A stretch of 64,000 nt of DNA from NCBI GenBank assembly GCA_019637075.1, contig JAHBWI010000002.1, positions 620,001-684,000 on the forward strand, given 5' to 3'. The notes under the pieces were generated by a model, which had not been told where the DNA came from, made no database searches, and saw only the letters and a program-made list of their open reading frames with translations. Positions within the stretch are counted from its first letter, which is position 1, and each line of letters starts with the position of its first letter. Shown one piece after another: positions 1-7,890 of this stretch. The stretch comes from Nitrospiraceae bacterium (GTDB lineage: Bacteria; Nitrospirota; Nitrospiria; Nitrospirales; Nitrospiraceae). The position numbers and the translations under genes are program-made.

Positions 1-12
1 CGGCGTGAAGGA

Positions 13-525
13 CTAGTTGCGGCTCTGGTAGGTCTTCGCCAAGGCTTCCAAGGCCTCATCGGCCAGGCGCCGGTGATCGGCTTCCGTCAGCGCACGTCCC
101 ACCACCTTCTCCGCGACCAGCAGTGCAAGGTCGGTAGTCTGGGATCGGATGTCCTGGATCGCGCGTCGGCGTTCCTGTTCGATCTCTCTGGTGGCATCGC
201 CACGGATACGTTCAGCTTCCGTCGTCATCCGCTGCTCGTTCTCTTCCATCAGCCGTTGCGCGCGCTCCTTGGCCTGAGCCAATAAGCCTTCCGCTTCCTT
301 GGAAGCGGCGGCCAGCTTGGCCTCATAGTCTTTCAGCTTCCGCTCAGCCTCGGAACGGTGACGCTCGGCCTGGTCCAAGCTGTCCTTGATCTTCTTTTCG
401 CGCTCTTCCAACATGCCGAGCAAGCTCGGGAATGCGTACTTGTAGAGCAAGAAGAAGAGGATCCCGAACGAGAGGATCTCCCAGAAAATCAGCGACGAGA
501 AAAAATGCGATTCGAATTGAGGCAT
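13..525 (-). CDS. atpF: ATP synthase F0 subunit b
   Basis: Peripheral stalk subunit of F1F0-ATP synthase, holding F1 to the membrane sector. The 170-residue product has one N-terminal membrane helix (about residues 10-30) followed by a long charged, heptad-like helix (about 40-130) rich in E, K, R and A, the normal b-subunit plan and length. It is the last gene seen of a leftward F0 cluster after atpE. The ATG at 525 has only a weak Shine-Dalgarno. The gene order a-c-b is standard, so atpH/atpA probably follow beyond the left edge. Confidence 0.95.
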   Translation of the reverse strand: MPQFESHFFSSLIFWEILSFGILFFLLYKYAFPSLLGMLEEREKKIKDSLDQAERHRSEAERKLKDYEAKLAAASKEAEGLLAQAKERAQRLMEENEQRMTTEAERIRGDATREIEQERRRAIQDIRSQTTDLALLVAEKVVGRALTEADHRRLADEALEALAKTYQSRN

Positions 526-612
526 CGTTCTAACCCACTGTGAGGTTGAGGCTCAGGCTGGAGGAACGGACCGCATGCGGCTCGCCTACCCCTCAACCCT
601 AACCTGACGGTG

Positions 613-843
613 CTACTTGCGCAGCCCCATGATAATGAACGCGATGACGAGGCCGTACAGAGCGATGGCTTCGACCAATGCGAACCCGATCCACATATAC
701 TTGCCGACACGACCTTCAGCTTCCGGCTGCCGCGCGACCGCTTCGATCATCTTGCCGAAAATGTAGCCGATGCCGACGCCTGCCCCGGCGAATCCCGCTG
801 CGGCCAACCCCATACCGACCAACGCTGCTGCTGCTGCATCCAT
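613..843 (-). CDS. atpE: ATP synthase F0 subunit c
   Basis: Proteolipid that forms the rotating c-ring. The 76-residue product is a two-helix hairpin with the polar loop RQPE (residues 38-41) and the ion-binding carboxylate E58 in helix 2 (ALVEAIALYG). Residues around E58 and the lack of a helix-1 glutamine fit proton rather than sodium coupling; this is an inference. A longer frame opens at 870, but the ATG at 843 is preferred because an AAGGA Shine-Dalgarno lies 8 nt upstream, inside the longer reading. Confidence 0.95.
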   Translation of the reverse strand: MDAAAAALVGMGLAAAGFAGAGVGIGYIFGKMIEAVARQPEAEGRVGKYMWIGFALVEAIALYGLVIAFIIMGLRK

Positions 844-875
844 TGTTTGTCCTTCCTCCCTTATGTACACGCCGT

Positions 876-1625
876 CTAATGGGCGTGCTCGCTATGACCG
901 TGCAAGGTAATGGCATCGCCGAGATACACACAGCTCAGCACGGTAAAAATATATGCCTGGATGAATGCGATACCGACTTCCAAGCCGTTCATCGCAATCG
1001 TAAACGCAAATGGCAACCAACCGATCAGCAACCCGCCGCTGATGGCGAGGCCGAACAGCACGCCCAAGATAACGTGTCCTGCCGTCATATTGGCGAACAA
1101 CCGCACCGCCAACGAGATCGGACGAGCCAACTGGCTGATCAGCTCGATCGGAATCATGAGCGGCAACAACCACCCCGGCGTTCCTGGCGGAACCAGAATG
1201 CCCAGAAACTTGGCGCCGTGCAGCGAAAATCCGAGCACGAGGCTCAGTCCGTAGATGCCGACCGCAAACACCGCGGTCACGATGATTTGGCTGGTAACCG
1301 TGTAGGACCCGGGGATGAGCCCCAGCAAATTGCAAAAGAGAATGAACAGAAACAGGGTCGCAATCAACGGGAAAAACTTCATCCCTTGTTCGCCCATCGT
1401 GTCCAAAATGATGCCGCGAATGAAATCGACGATCATCTCGGCCAGGTTCTGCAACTTTCCGGGGACCAACTGTCTGGTGGCGGCAGCGGAAATCATCAGA
1501 AACGACACCAGGCCAACCACAATCCACATCAAGATCACGGCCTTGTTGATCGAGAGATCCAAGGCTCCCGCTCCAATGGAGATCAGGTCGTGCAGTTCAA
1601 ACGCATGTAAGGGACTTTCTTCCAC
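876..1625 (-). CDS. atpB: ATP synthase F0 subunit a
   Basis: Stator channel subunit that passes protons to the c-ring. The 249-residue hydrophobic protein carries the essential arginine R175 in the helix motif SLAVRLFANMTAGH. The start is GTG at 1625, with AAAGGA 6 nt upstream, two bases after the stop of the atpI-like gene. The distance to atpE is about 30 bp, so the genes are clearly cotranscribed. Confidence 0.96.
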   Translation of the reverse strand: MEESPLHAFELHDLISIGAGALDLSINKAVILMWIVVGLVSFLMISAAATRQLVPGKLQNLAEMIVDFIRGIILDTMGEQGMKFFPLIATLFLFILFCNLLGLIPGSYTVTSQIIVTAVFAVGIYGLSLVLGFSLHGAKFLGILVPPGTPGWLLPLMIPIELISQLARPISLAVRLFANMTAGHVILGVLFGLAISGGLLIGWLPFAFTIAMNGLEVGIAFIQAYIFTVLSCVYLGDAITLHGHSEHAH

Positions 1626-1627
1626 GA

Positions 1628-1879
1628 TTATCCTTTGTCTTGACGGTCAGTCGTCTCTTGGCCGGCGGGCCATACCTGCGCCGCCCGGTAGGCGTTGCGC
1701 ATTCCTGCCGCAGCCCCGAATATCAAACCCACCACCAATCCCCAGGGATTGGAGTCGAAGAGATACGTATCAACAACCCAACCAAGTCCCCCACCGACGA
1801 TCAGCGCAGCAAGCAGTTCCGTCCCGATTCGGACAGCCTGTCCGAGCCCCGCATAAAACGGATCATTGGTGGCGGGCAT
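1628..1879 (-). CDS. AtpI/AtpZ-like F0 assembly protein
   Basis: Small (83 aa) two-helix membrane protein at the head of the F0 genes, the usual place for AtpI/AtpZ, which is thought to help c-ring assembly or Mg/Ca supply. It contains the family pattern GGGLGWVVDTYL followed by NPWGLVVGLIFG. An open frame extends upstream to 2200, but the family begins at this ATG, which has AGGTG 6 nt upstream. Identification is by size, helix pattern and position. Confidence 0.82.
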   Translation of the reverse strand: MPATNDPFYAGLGQAVRIGTELLAALIVGGGLGWVVDTYLFDSNPWGLVVGLIFGAAAGMRNAYRAAQVWPAGQETTDRQDKG

Positions 1880-1944
1880 AACACACCTACGGGCGGCGCC
1901 CGCTCCGCACAGTCGGATAGGGTTCGCCCTCAGGCGGGCGCGCC

Positions 1945-1974
1945 ATTCAAGCAAAGTCACCGGGGTTTTGTCAA
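1945..1974 (-). promoter_or_regulatory. candidate sigma-70 promoter of the atp operon
   Basis: On the minus strand a perfect -35 box TTGACA (1969-1974) is followed 18 nt later by TTGAAT (1945-1950, 4 of 6 matches to TATAAT). This lies about 65 nt ahead of the atpI-like start. Confidence 0.4.
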
Positions 1975-2053
1975 GAACATGGGCCCCTATGAGGCGGACC
2001 GCTCCATACGGTATAGTCTTCGCTCGAGGTAACCACCGGCCTCGACCGCTCAC

Positions 2054-3535
2054 ATGACCAGCCCAATCACGGCAACATTCCTCGAGGGTCCTCCGCAGCC
2101 CTTGGTAGTGACAATTCCTCTTCCGGCCGTCGATCCGCTGGAACTCTACCGCAGGCTCGACCGCCCTGACCGTCCTTCCCTCCTGCTCGAAAGCGCTCAC
2201 GGCACCCAGACCACCGCCCGCTATTCAATTATCGGCGCGAATCCCTACATGACCCTTGCCGGGAAGGGATCGGAAACTCGCGTGTGGTCGGACGGACATA
2301 TGAGGCTCCATGACGGCTCTCCCTTCACCGCTCTTCAACACGCGCTGGCTGGCTCACGAATCGTACGACCTCCAGGCATTCCGCCGTTTTTCGGGGGAGC
2401 CATGGGATTCCTGGCCTACGACCTGGTGCGAAGTTTCGAGAGGCTCCCGACCCATGCCATCGACGACGTGCCGGTCCCCGATGTCGCCATGGCCTTCTTC
2501 GATCTCGTGACCGTCATCGATCACCAGAGCCGAATGCTGTTTCTGATGTACTGTCCGCCGTTGTCCCGATTCCTCGGCGAACCGCGCGACAAACTCTTTC
2601 GTGAGGGATGCGATCGCCTGGCGGCGATGGAAGCCGAACTCGCCGGCGCGGTCGCCGCCCCCTCACCGGCCTTTTCCTGGGGCAAGGCCCGTTTTCGCCC
2701 GGAACAGTCCCGGGAGGAATATGTCGCGCGCGCCCAGGCCTGCCAAGACTACATCGCTGCAGGCGACATCTATCAGGCCAATCTTTCGCATCGATTTAGA
2801 CTCGCCGCAGCGGGAACGGACGACGGCCCATTCGAACGAGACGGAGCCCTCGACCTCTACCAACGCCTTCGCCGCGTCAATCCATCACCCTTTTCAGGGT
2901 TGGTCAGGTTCAACGAAATCAATCTCGTCAGTTGTTCTCCCGAGCGGCTCGTTCGGTTGGATGGCGATCTGGCGTCCACCAGGCCCATTGCGGGCACAAG
3001 GCCTCGTGGGCAGGGGACTGACGAAGACGGACGCTATCGGGCAGAGTTGCTGGCCAGCCCCAAGGAGCGCGCCGAGCATCTGATGCTCGTGGATTTGGAA
3101 CGCAATGATCTCGGCAAGGTCTGCACCTTCGGCTCCGTCCGCGTCGATGAGTTCATGACCATCGAGCAATACTCCCATGTCAGCCATCTCGTGTCAGACG
3201 TGCACGGCAGGCTCATCCCCGGCACGGATCCGCTCGACCTCGTCCGCGCCACGTTCCCAGGCGGCACGATCACCGGGGTCCCCAAACTGCGTTGCATGGA
3301 GATTATCGAGGAGCTTGAACCGGTGCGGCGAGGGCTCTATACCGGCGCGCTCGGATACTTCAGCTGGAGCGGCGACCTCGACTTGAATATCCTGATTCGA
3401 ACCCTCGTGCTCACGCAAGGGCAAGGGTATTTGCAGGTCGGGGCCGGCATCGTCGCGGATTCCATCCCCGACCGGGAATACGAGGAAACGTTATCCAAAG
3501 CAGGGGCATTTTTCAAAATCTTGGAGGAACGGTAA
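2054..3535 (+). CDS. pabB: aminodeoxychorismate synthase component I (PabB-type)
   Basis: Chorismate-binding enzyme (493 aa) of the anthranilate/aminodeoxychorismate synthase family. The synthase motif AAGDIYQANLSHRF is at residues 235-248 and the GTITGVPK segment lies near the C-terminus. Residues 311-319 read PIAGTRPRG. Many PabB proteins have lysine at the third position, while TrpE and some PabB (reported for B. subtilis) have alanine. The directly adjacent pabC-like gene favours the folate branch, but anthranilate synthase activity cannot be excluded from sequence. No glutamine amidotransferase (pabA/trpG) is next to it. Confidence 0.85.
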   Translation: MTSPITATFLEGPPQPLVVTIPLPAVDPLELYRRLDRPDRPSLLLESAHGTQTTARYSIIGANPYMTLAGKGSETRVWSDGHMRLHDGSPFTALQHALAGSRIVRPPGIPPFFGGAMGFLAYDLVRSFERLPTHAIDDVPVPDVAMAFFDLVTVIDHQSRMLFLMYCPPLSRFLGEPRDKLFREGCDRLAAMEAELAGAVAAPSPAFSWGKARFRPEQSREEYVARAQACQDYIAAGDIYQANLSHRFRLAAAGTDDGPFERDGALDLYQRLRRVNPSPFSGLVRFNEINLVSCSPERLVRLDGDLASTRPIAGTRPRGQGTDEDGRYRAELLASPKERAEHLMLVDLERNDLGKVCTFGSVRVDEFMTIEQYSHVSHLVSDVHGRLIPGTDPLDLVRATFPGGTITGVPKLRCMEIIEELEPVRRGLYTGALGYFSWSGDLDLNILIRTLVLTQGQGYLQVGAGIVADSIPDREYEETLSKAGAFFKILEER

Positions 3536-4429
3536 ATGTGGGTGTTCTTGAATGATCGCTTCGTCCGCGAGGAGGAGGCGGTGGTGTCGGTCTTCGACCA
3601 CGGATTTCTGTATGGAGACGGCGTATACGAAACCTTGCGATCCTATGGGGATCGGATCTTCATGAGGGATCAGCACCTCGGCCGGCTCCGACGTTCAGCG
3701 GAGGCGATCGGGCTGCAGGTACCGATTCCGGGAAAACAGTGGCCATCGCTCCTGCACGAAGCCATGCGGCGCAACGAGGTCGGCACTGACCGGTCGGATG
3801 CCTATCTCCGCATCACCATTTCGCGGGGCGTAGGCGAAATCGGGCTCGATCCCGGTCTCTGCCCCAAACCCACCACCGTCATCATGACCAAGACGCTTGC
3901 TCCGTACCCCACGTCGCTGAGGCAACAAGGCGTTTCGCTCACCGTGGCCAAAACCAAACGCAATCTGCCCGAAGCGTTGTCGCCGCACATCAAGGCAACG
4001 AACTTCCTCAACAACATCCTGGCCAAACGCGAATCCATTGCGGCCGGCACTTTCGACAGCCTGCTCTTGAACTGGCGCGACGAGCTGACGGAATGCACCA
4101 TCAGCAATCTCTTCTTTGTCTCGAAGGGGATGCTGAAAACGCCCGCCTTAACCTGCGGCATTCTGGACGGCATTACGCGAGGCTTCGTTCTCGCCCTCGC
4201 GCGTGAAGCAGGACTCGCGTCCGAGGAAGGAGCGTACGGGGTCGAGGCGCTGGCGCTGGCCGACGAGTGTTTCGTGACGAACACCAGCATGGAGATCATG
4301 CCTGTGACGAGGCTCGACGGGGCACCGATCGGCAATGGACGCCCTGGCCCCATCACCAACCGGCTGCATAGCCTGTTCATCTCCAATCGAGCCCGTTTTC
4401 TCGAACCGCCTAGCCGGCCACAAGACTAA
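3536..4429 (+). CDS. pabC: class IV aminotransferase, probable aminodeoxychorismate lyase
   Basis: PLP enzyme of fold type IV (297 aa). The PLP lysine is K153 (SPHIKATNFLNN) and the cofactor-binding glutamate is E186 (ELTECTISNLFF), with the N-terminal FDHGFLYGDGVYE motif at 20-32. The family contains 4-amino-4-deoxychorismate lyase, branched-chain and D-amino acid aminotransferases. The start codon directly follows the pabB stop, so translational coupling and a role in p-aminobenzoate synthesis are likely. A branched-chain aminotransferase is the alternative. Confidence 0.82.
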   Translation: MWVFLNDRFVREEEAVVSVFDHGFLYGDGVYETLRSYGDRIFMRDQHLGRLRRSAEAIGLQVPIPGKQWPSLLHEAMRRNEVGTDRSDAYLRITISRGVGEIGLDPGLCPKPTTVIMTKTLAPYPTSLRQQGVSLTVAKTKRNLPEALSPHIKATNFLNNILAKRESIAAGTFDSLLLNWRDELTECTISNLFFVSKGMLKTPALTCGILDGITRGFVLALAREAGLASEEGAYGVEALALADECFVTNTSMEIMPVTRLDGAPIGNGRPGPITNRLHSLFISNRARFLEPPSRPQD

Positions 4430-4491
4430 AAGACGAACCAGATCAGAAGGTTGCGCGCCACACACCTCGAGCGACTCGATCGGGCGGTCTT

Positions 4492-4520
4492 TTGACAGGG
4501 TTGGGGGTGGGTGCTACGGT
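4492..4520 (+). promoter_or_regulatory. candidate sigma-70 promoter of the transglycosylase gene
   Basis: TTGACA (4492-4497) and TACGGT (4515-4520) with 17-nt spacing lie 33 nt ahead of the ATG at 4554. The -10 box matches only three of six positions. Confidence 0.35.
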
Positions 4521-4553
4521 TGAAACAGTCCTCCGAAGGAAGGCGTTTCAGCT

Positions 4554-5225
4554 ATGCAACCTGTGGCAAAATCTGCCCTTCATTACTGCCTGGGAACCGC
4601 ACTGCTGGCCCTGACCGCCACACCAATTCCGGCGGTCGCCGACGTCTACCAGTACGTCGATACGAACGGCACGATTTCCCTCACGAACGTCCCGAATGAT
4701 CCGCGGTACCAGAAAATTATCTCCGAACTTCCTCGGGCACGCACCTCGATTTCCGACCGCGAATTGGACCCGGTGATCGCTCGTCACTCCCGCGCCAACC
4801 GGCTTCACCCTGCACTGATTCGGGCAGTGATCAAGACGGAATCGGACTTTGATCCGATGGCCGTGTCACGAGCCGGCGCCATCGGCCTGATGCAACTGAT
4901 GCCGCAGACGGCGGTGCGATTGGATGTGCGGGATCTCTACAACCCTGACGAGAACGTCGGCGGGGGAACCAGATACCTGCGGCAATTGCTCGATCGGTTC
5001 AACGGAAATCTTCCCCTCGCCTTGGCCGCCTACAATGCCGGGGAAAACGCGGTGGAACGATATCAGGGGCTTCCACCGATCGAGGAAACTCGGCAATACG
5101 TCAAGAAAGTGTTGCGGTATTATCGGACGTTCCTCACGAACGACCGGCTGCCCTCCGGCTCCTACCGCGCTTATACCCCTTCAAACCAATCACGAGGCCT
5201 GCCGCCTTCTGTGGCGTCTCGTTAG
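4554..5225 (+). CDS. periplasmic lytic transglycosylase (DUF4124 + SLT)
   Basis: Cleaves peptidoglycan glycan strands non-hydrolytically. The 223-residue protein has a signal peptide (about 1-29), a short DUF4124-like segment (VYQYVDTNGTISLTNVP, 31-47) and a Slt catalytic domain with the acid E96 in IKTESDFDP, then AGAIGLMQLMP (107-117) and the AYNAGENAV motif. Its last 92 bp overlap the convergent 3' end of nadB, an unusually long overlap that may link the levels of the two mRNAs. Confidence 0.92.
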   Translation: MQPVAKSALHYCLGTALLALTATPIPAVADVYQYVDTNGTISLTNVPNDPRYQKIISELPRARTSISDRELDPVIARHSRANRLHPALIRAVIKTESDFDPMAVSRAGAIGLMQLMPQTAVRLDVRDLYNPDENVGGGTRYLRQLLDRFNGNLPLALAAYNAGENAVERYQGLPPIEETRQYVKKVLRYYRTFLTNDRLPSGSYRAYTPSNQSRGLPPSVASR

Positions 5226-6801
5226 CCGGCTCAGCTCCCATCACGATCTGACTGTGGTCCTGCCAGCCTGTGCCCTTCGCGTCAGGAAAATCCGACCGGT
5301 AATGGGCGCCCACACTGTTCTCGCGCCACAGAGCGGCGTCGGTAATGCACCGACCGACCTGCACCATGTTTCGCACTTCGAGAGCGGCTCTGGTCGCAAA
5401 AGGCCCTTCCAGTGTGCGCATCCAACGCGACAGCTGAGCGGAGGCGCTGATAAGGGATTCCCGCGAGCGCACCAGCCCCACCTTGCCCCACATGAGGCGC
5501 CGCAAGGAACTGCGGAGCTTTTCGGGATCGTCCAAATCCTTAACCCGTCCCCCCTCGAGTTCCTCGAGGGAGGGCAATCCACCCGGCAACGGGCTACGCC
5601 CCGCATGGGCCACAGCCGCTTGAGCGGCACGCATCCCAAACACGAGCCCTTCCAACAGCGAATTGCTGGCCAGACGGTTTGCCCCGTGGACCCCGCTGCA
5701 GGCCACTTCGCCGGCTGCATACAAACCCGGCAGCGTCGTCGCGCCATTCACGTCCGTCCAGACGCCCCCCATCATATAGTGCGCGCTGGGCGACACCGGA
5801 ATCCACTCCTCGGTCATATCGATGTCGTATCGGAGGCAGGTAGCGTAAATGGTCGGGAATCGGCGTTTCACGAAAGCAGGCCCCAGATGCGTCACATCCA
5901 GGTACACATGCCGAGACCTGGTTGCCGCCATCTCAGACCAAATCGCGCGTGACACCACATCCCGCGGGGCCAGCGCTCCGTCCGGATGATAGCGATGCAT
6001 GAACAATTCGCCCTTGATATTTCGTAGCTGGCCGCCCTCGCCCCGAATGGCTTCCGACAGCAGAAACGGCGGACTCGACGGCAAATACAACGACGTGGGA
6101 TGGAACTGGACGAATTCCATGTCCGTCAGCATGGCGCCGGCTCTCAGTGCCATAGCCATGCCATCGCCGGTCGCATTGCCTGGATTGGTCGTCCGCGCAT
6201 AGACCTGGCCCGCACCGCCGGTCGAGAGCACGACGGCGCCCGCGGCCAAGACCGTTCGCTCGCCGGTCAGTTCGTTCAATACGACGGCCCCGCAACAACG
6301 GCCGTTCTGCACGACGAGATCCGCCGTAAACCGCCGATCGAGCCGTTGAATCCGTGGTTGTCGGGATACGTACGCCATGAGCGCCCGGACCATCTCGTTG
6401 CCCGTGGCATCCCCCCGAGCCCGCAGAATCCGGCTCCGGCTATGAGCGGCCTCCCGGGTGAAGGCAAACCGCTTGCCGATCTTGTCGAACTTGGCGCCCC
6501 ACGAAATTAATTCCTGGATCCGTTCGGGGCCTTCTTCGACGAGTACCCGCACGGCTTCCCGGCGACAGAGTCCGTGACCGGCTTTGAGAGTGTCGGCAAG
6601 GTGGATGGCGACGTCGTCCTCCTCGCTCAAGGCCACTGCGACACCGCCCTGGGCATACATCGAATTGCTCTCGAGGGGCTGCCCCTTGGTCAACATCAGG
6701 ACACGGCCGGCGCGACCGAGCTCGATAGCGGCACGGAGACCGGCCACGCCGCTCCCCACGACGAGAAAATCTGTTTCGATCTTGGCCGCGGTTGGCTTCA
6801 T
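5134..6801 (-). CDS. nadB: L-aspartate oxidase
   Basis: Flavoprotein that oxidises L-aspartate to iminoaspartate, the first step of de novo NAD synthesis. The 555-residue form starts at ATG 6801, directly before the FAD-binding motif VVGSGVAGLRAA (residues 14-25). Later blocks NSMYAQGGVA, HYMMGGV and GANRLASNSLLEGLVFG are diagnostic of NadB rather than of succinate dehydrogenase. A longer frame reaches 7002 but would run through the upstream lipoprotein gene. The 3' end overlaps the transglycosylase gene by 92 bp tail to tail. Confidence 0.94.
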   Translation of the reverse strand: MKPTAAKIETDFLVVGSGVAGLRAAIELGRAGRVLMLTKGQPLESNSMYAQGGVAVALSEEDDVAIHLADTLKAGHGLCRREAVRVLVEEGPERIQELISWGAKFDKIGKRFAFTREAAHSRSRILRARGDATGNEMVRALMAYVSRQPRIQRLDRRFTADLVVQNGRCCGAVVLNELTGERTVLAAGAVVLSTGGAGQVYARTTNPGNATGDGMAMALRAGAMLTDMEFVQFHPTSLYLPSSPPFLLSEAIRGEGGQLRNIKGELFMHRYHPDGALAPRDVVSRAIWSEMAATRSRHVYLDVTHLGPAFVKRRFPTIYATCLRYDIDMTEEWIPVSPSAHYMMGGVWTDVNGATTLPGLYAAGEVACSGVHGANRLASNSLLEGLVFGMRAAQAAVAHAGRSPLPGGLPSLEELEGGRVKDLDDPEKLRSSLRRLMWGKVGLVRSRESLISASAQLSRWMRTLEGPFATRAALEVRNMVQVGRCITDAALWRENSVGAHYRSDFPDAKGTGWQDHSQIVMGAEPANETPQKAAGLVIGLKGYKRGRSRRAAGRS

Positions 6802-6805
6802 AAGT

Positions 6806-7321
6806 TTATCGGGCGGGGGTGCCACGCGCCGGTTCTTCAGCTTGGCTGACTCGGCCGACCATGCCGAACGGCAGGTCCCCTTGGACATCACGCAAAAGGA
6901 TCGACTGGGTGCCGACCCACCCCAAACGCGCGTGCCCTCGTTGACGTGTCCCGGTCTCGGTCGAATTGCGTTTCCATTGGCCCTGCCAATGGACGAACAC
7001 ATCGATATTGTCGCCGTCGATCAGGATGCGATCCATGGCAAATTCCAAGTGGATCTCGCGAAAATTTTCGAAATCACCTTCGATATCCCGCTGCAGTTGA
7101 TCCAGGATACCGGAGGGCAAACACAGGGCGTCGAAGGCGCTTCGATCTCGTTCGACGTAGGACTTACGCAGCGACTCGACTGCTTTGTCGATGCGAAGCA
7201 GACGATCGTGATCATCTTTGTACTGGATGGTCTTACCGGAGCAACCCACGGCAAGTACGAGAGCCAAACACAGGAGCGACGGGGTGAGGGCATTGAACGC
7301 ACGTATGAGTCGTGAACGCAT
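6806..7321 (-). CDS. small lipoprotein of unknown function
   Basis: 171-residue exported protein. A signal peptide ends in a lipobox LAVGC with C27 as the lipidated residue. The remainder (LLRIDKAVESLRKSYVERD, then IDVFVHWQGQW) suggests a SnoaL/NTF2-like alpha+beta fold, but this is only a size and pattern argument. It ends 4 bp before nadB and is probably cotranscribed with it. Confidence 0.75.
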   Translation of the reverse strand: MRSRLIRAFNALTPSLLCLALVLAVGCSGKTIQYKDDHDRLLRIDKAVESLRKSYVERDRSAFDALCLPSGILDQLQRDIEGDFENFREIHLEFAMDRILIDGDNIDVFVHWQGQWKRNSTETGTRQRGHARLGWVGTQSILLRDVQGDLPFGMVGRVSQAEEPARGTPAR

Positions 7322-7440
7322 AGCGCAGTATAGGAAGAGCCTTCAAAAGAGGTCAAGAAGTGTCGGCCGTGCGGATCATGGCTTGCTTTTTGGCCAGAAA
7401 GTCACTAGACTCCCGCGCGTAGTTTTAGGAGATTGATTGT

Positions 7441-7536
7441 ATGGCGAGTGTCCTGAAGAAGCGCCGCAAGAAGATGCGCAAGCACAAGTACAAGAAGTTG
7501 CGCCGGCGCCAAAAGTTCTTGCGACGCAAGAGCTGA
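7441..7536 (+). CDS. bS22/COX24 (AURKAIP1)-type small ribosomal protein
   Basis: A 31-residue, extremely basic protein beginning MASVLKKRRKKMRKHKYKKL and ending RRKS. The pattern SVxKKRRKxMxKxKxxKLxRR matches the DUF1713 family, known as bS22 in mycobacterial ribosomes and as COX24/AURKAIP1 in mitochondrial ribosomes. It would bind 16S rRNA in the small subunit. An AGGAG-type Shine-Dalgarno (TTTTAGGAGATTGATTGT) precedes the ATG. It is below the usual gene-calling length. Confidence 0.82.
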   Translation: MASVLKKRRKKMRKHKYKKLRRRQKFLRRKS

Positions 7537-7567
7537 GCCGTTGGCGACATAACGTACGGAGGGATCC

Positions 7568-7786
7568 GTGCCCGAGGGAAAAAAAGTTCGCATTCGCGTT
7601 CGTACGGTGAACTGTACCTACGTCGGGGACTTCCTCATACCGCCGATGCGCAACCGCGTCTCCGATGCCATTAACGAGGAGCAGCGGTTGTTCATTAGCC
7701 TGACCGATGTCATGATCAATGACAAGGAGCGGTCGGACTTTGTCGCCATCAATAAGAACTTGATCGAGTCGATCGCGCAGCTGTAA
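7568..7786 (+). CDS. conserved small protein, DUF6812-like
   Basis: 72-residue soluble protein with a GTG start at 7568 preceded by GGAGG (positions 7559-7563). The sequence alternates beta-like segments (VRIRVRTVNCTYVGDFLIPP, then LFISLTDVMIND) and looks like a small beta-barrel of the type found in PilZ-related DUF6812 proteins. It follows the bS22-like gene by 31 bp and may share its mRNA. Function unknown. Confidence 0.72.
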   Translation: MPEGKKVRIRVRTVNCTYVGDFLIPPMRNRVSDAINEEQRLFISLTDVMINDKERSDFVAINKNLIESIAQL

Positions 7787-7890
7787 CCTCCCGCCTTCCC
7801 GCAGCCAGGACCCGCACCAGCAGAGTTGATCGATGCCGTCAGGCGCACAACCCCCGGATAGGCCTCCGGGAAGGAGCGTTTCGAGTCTCT

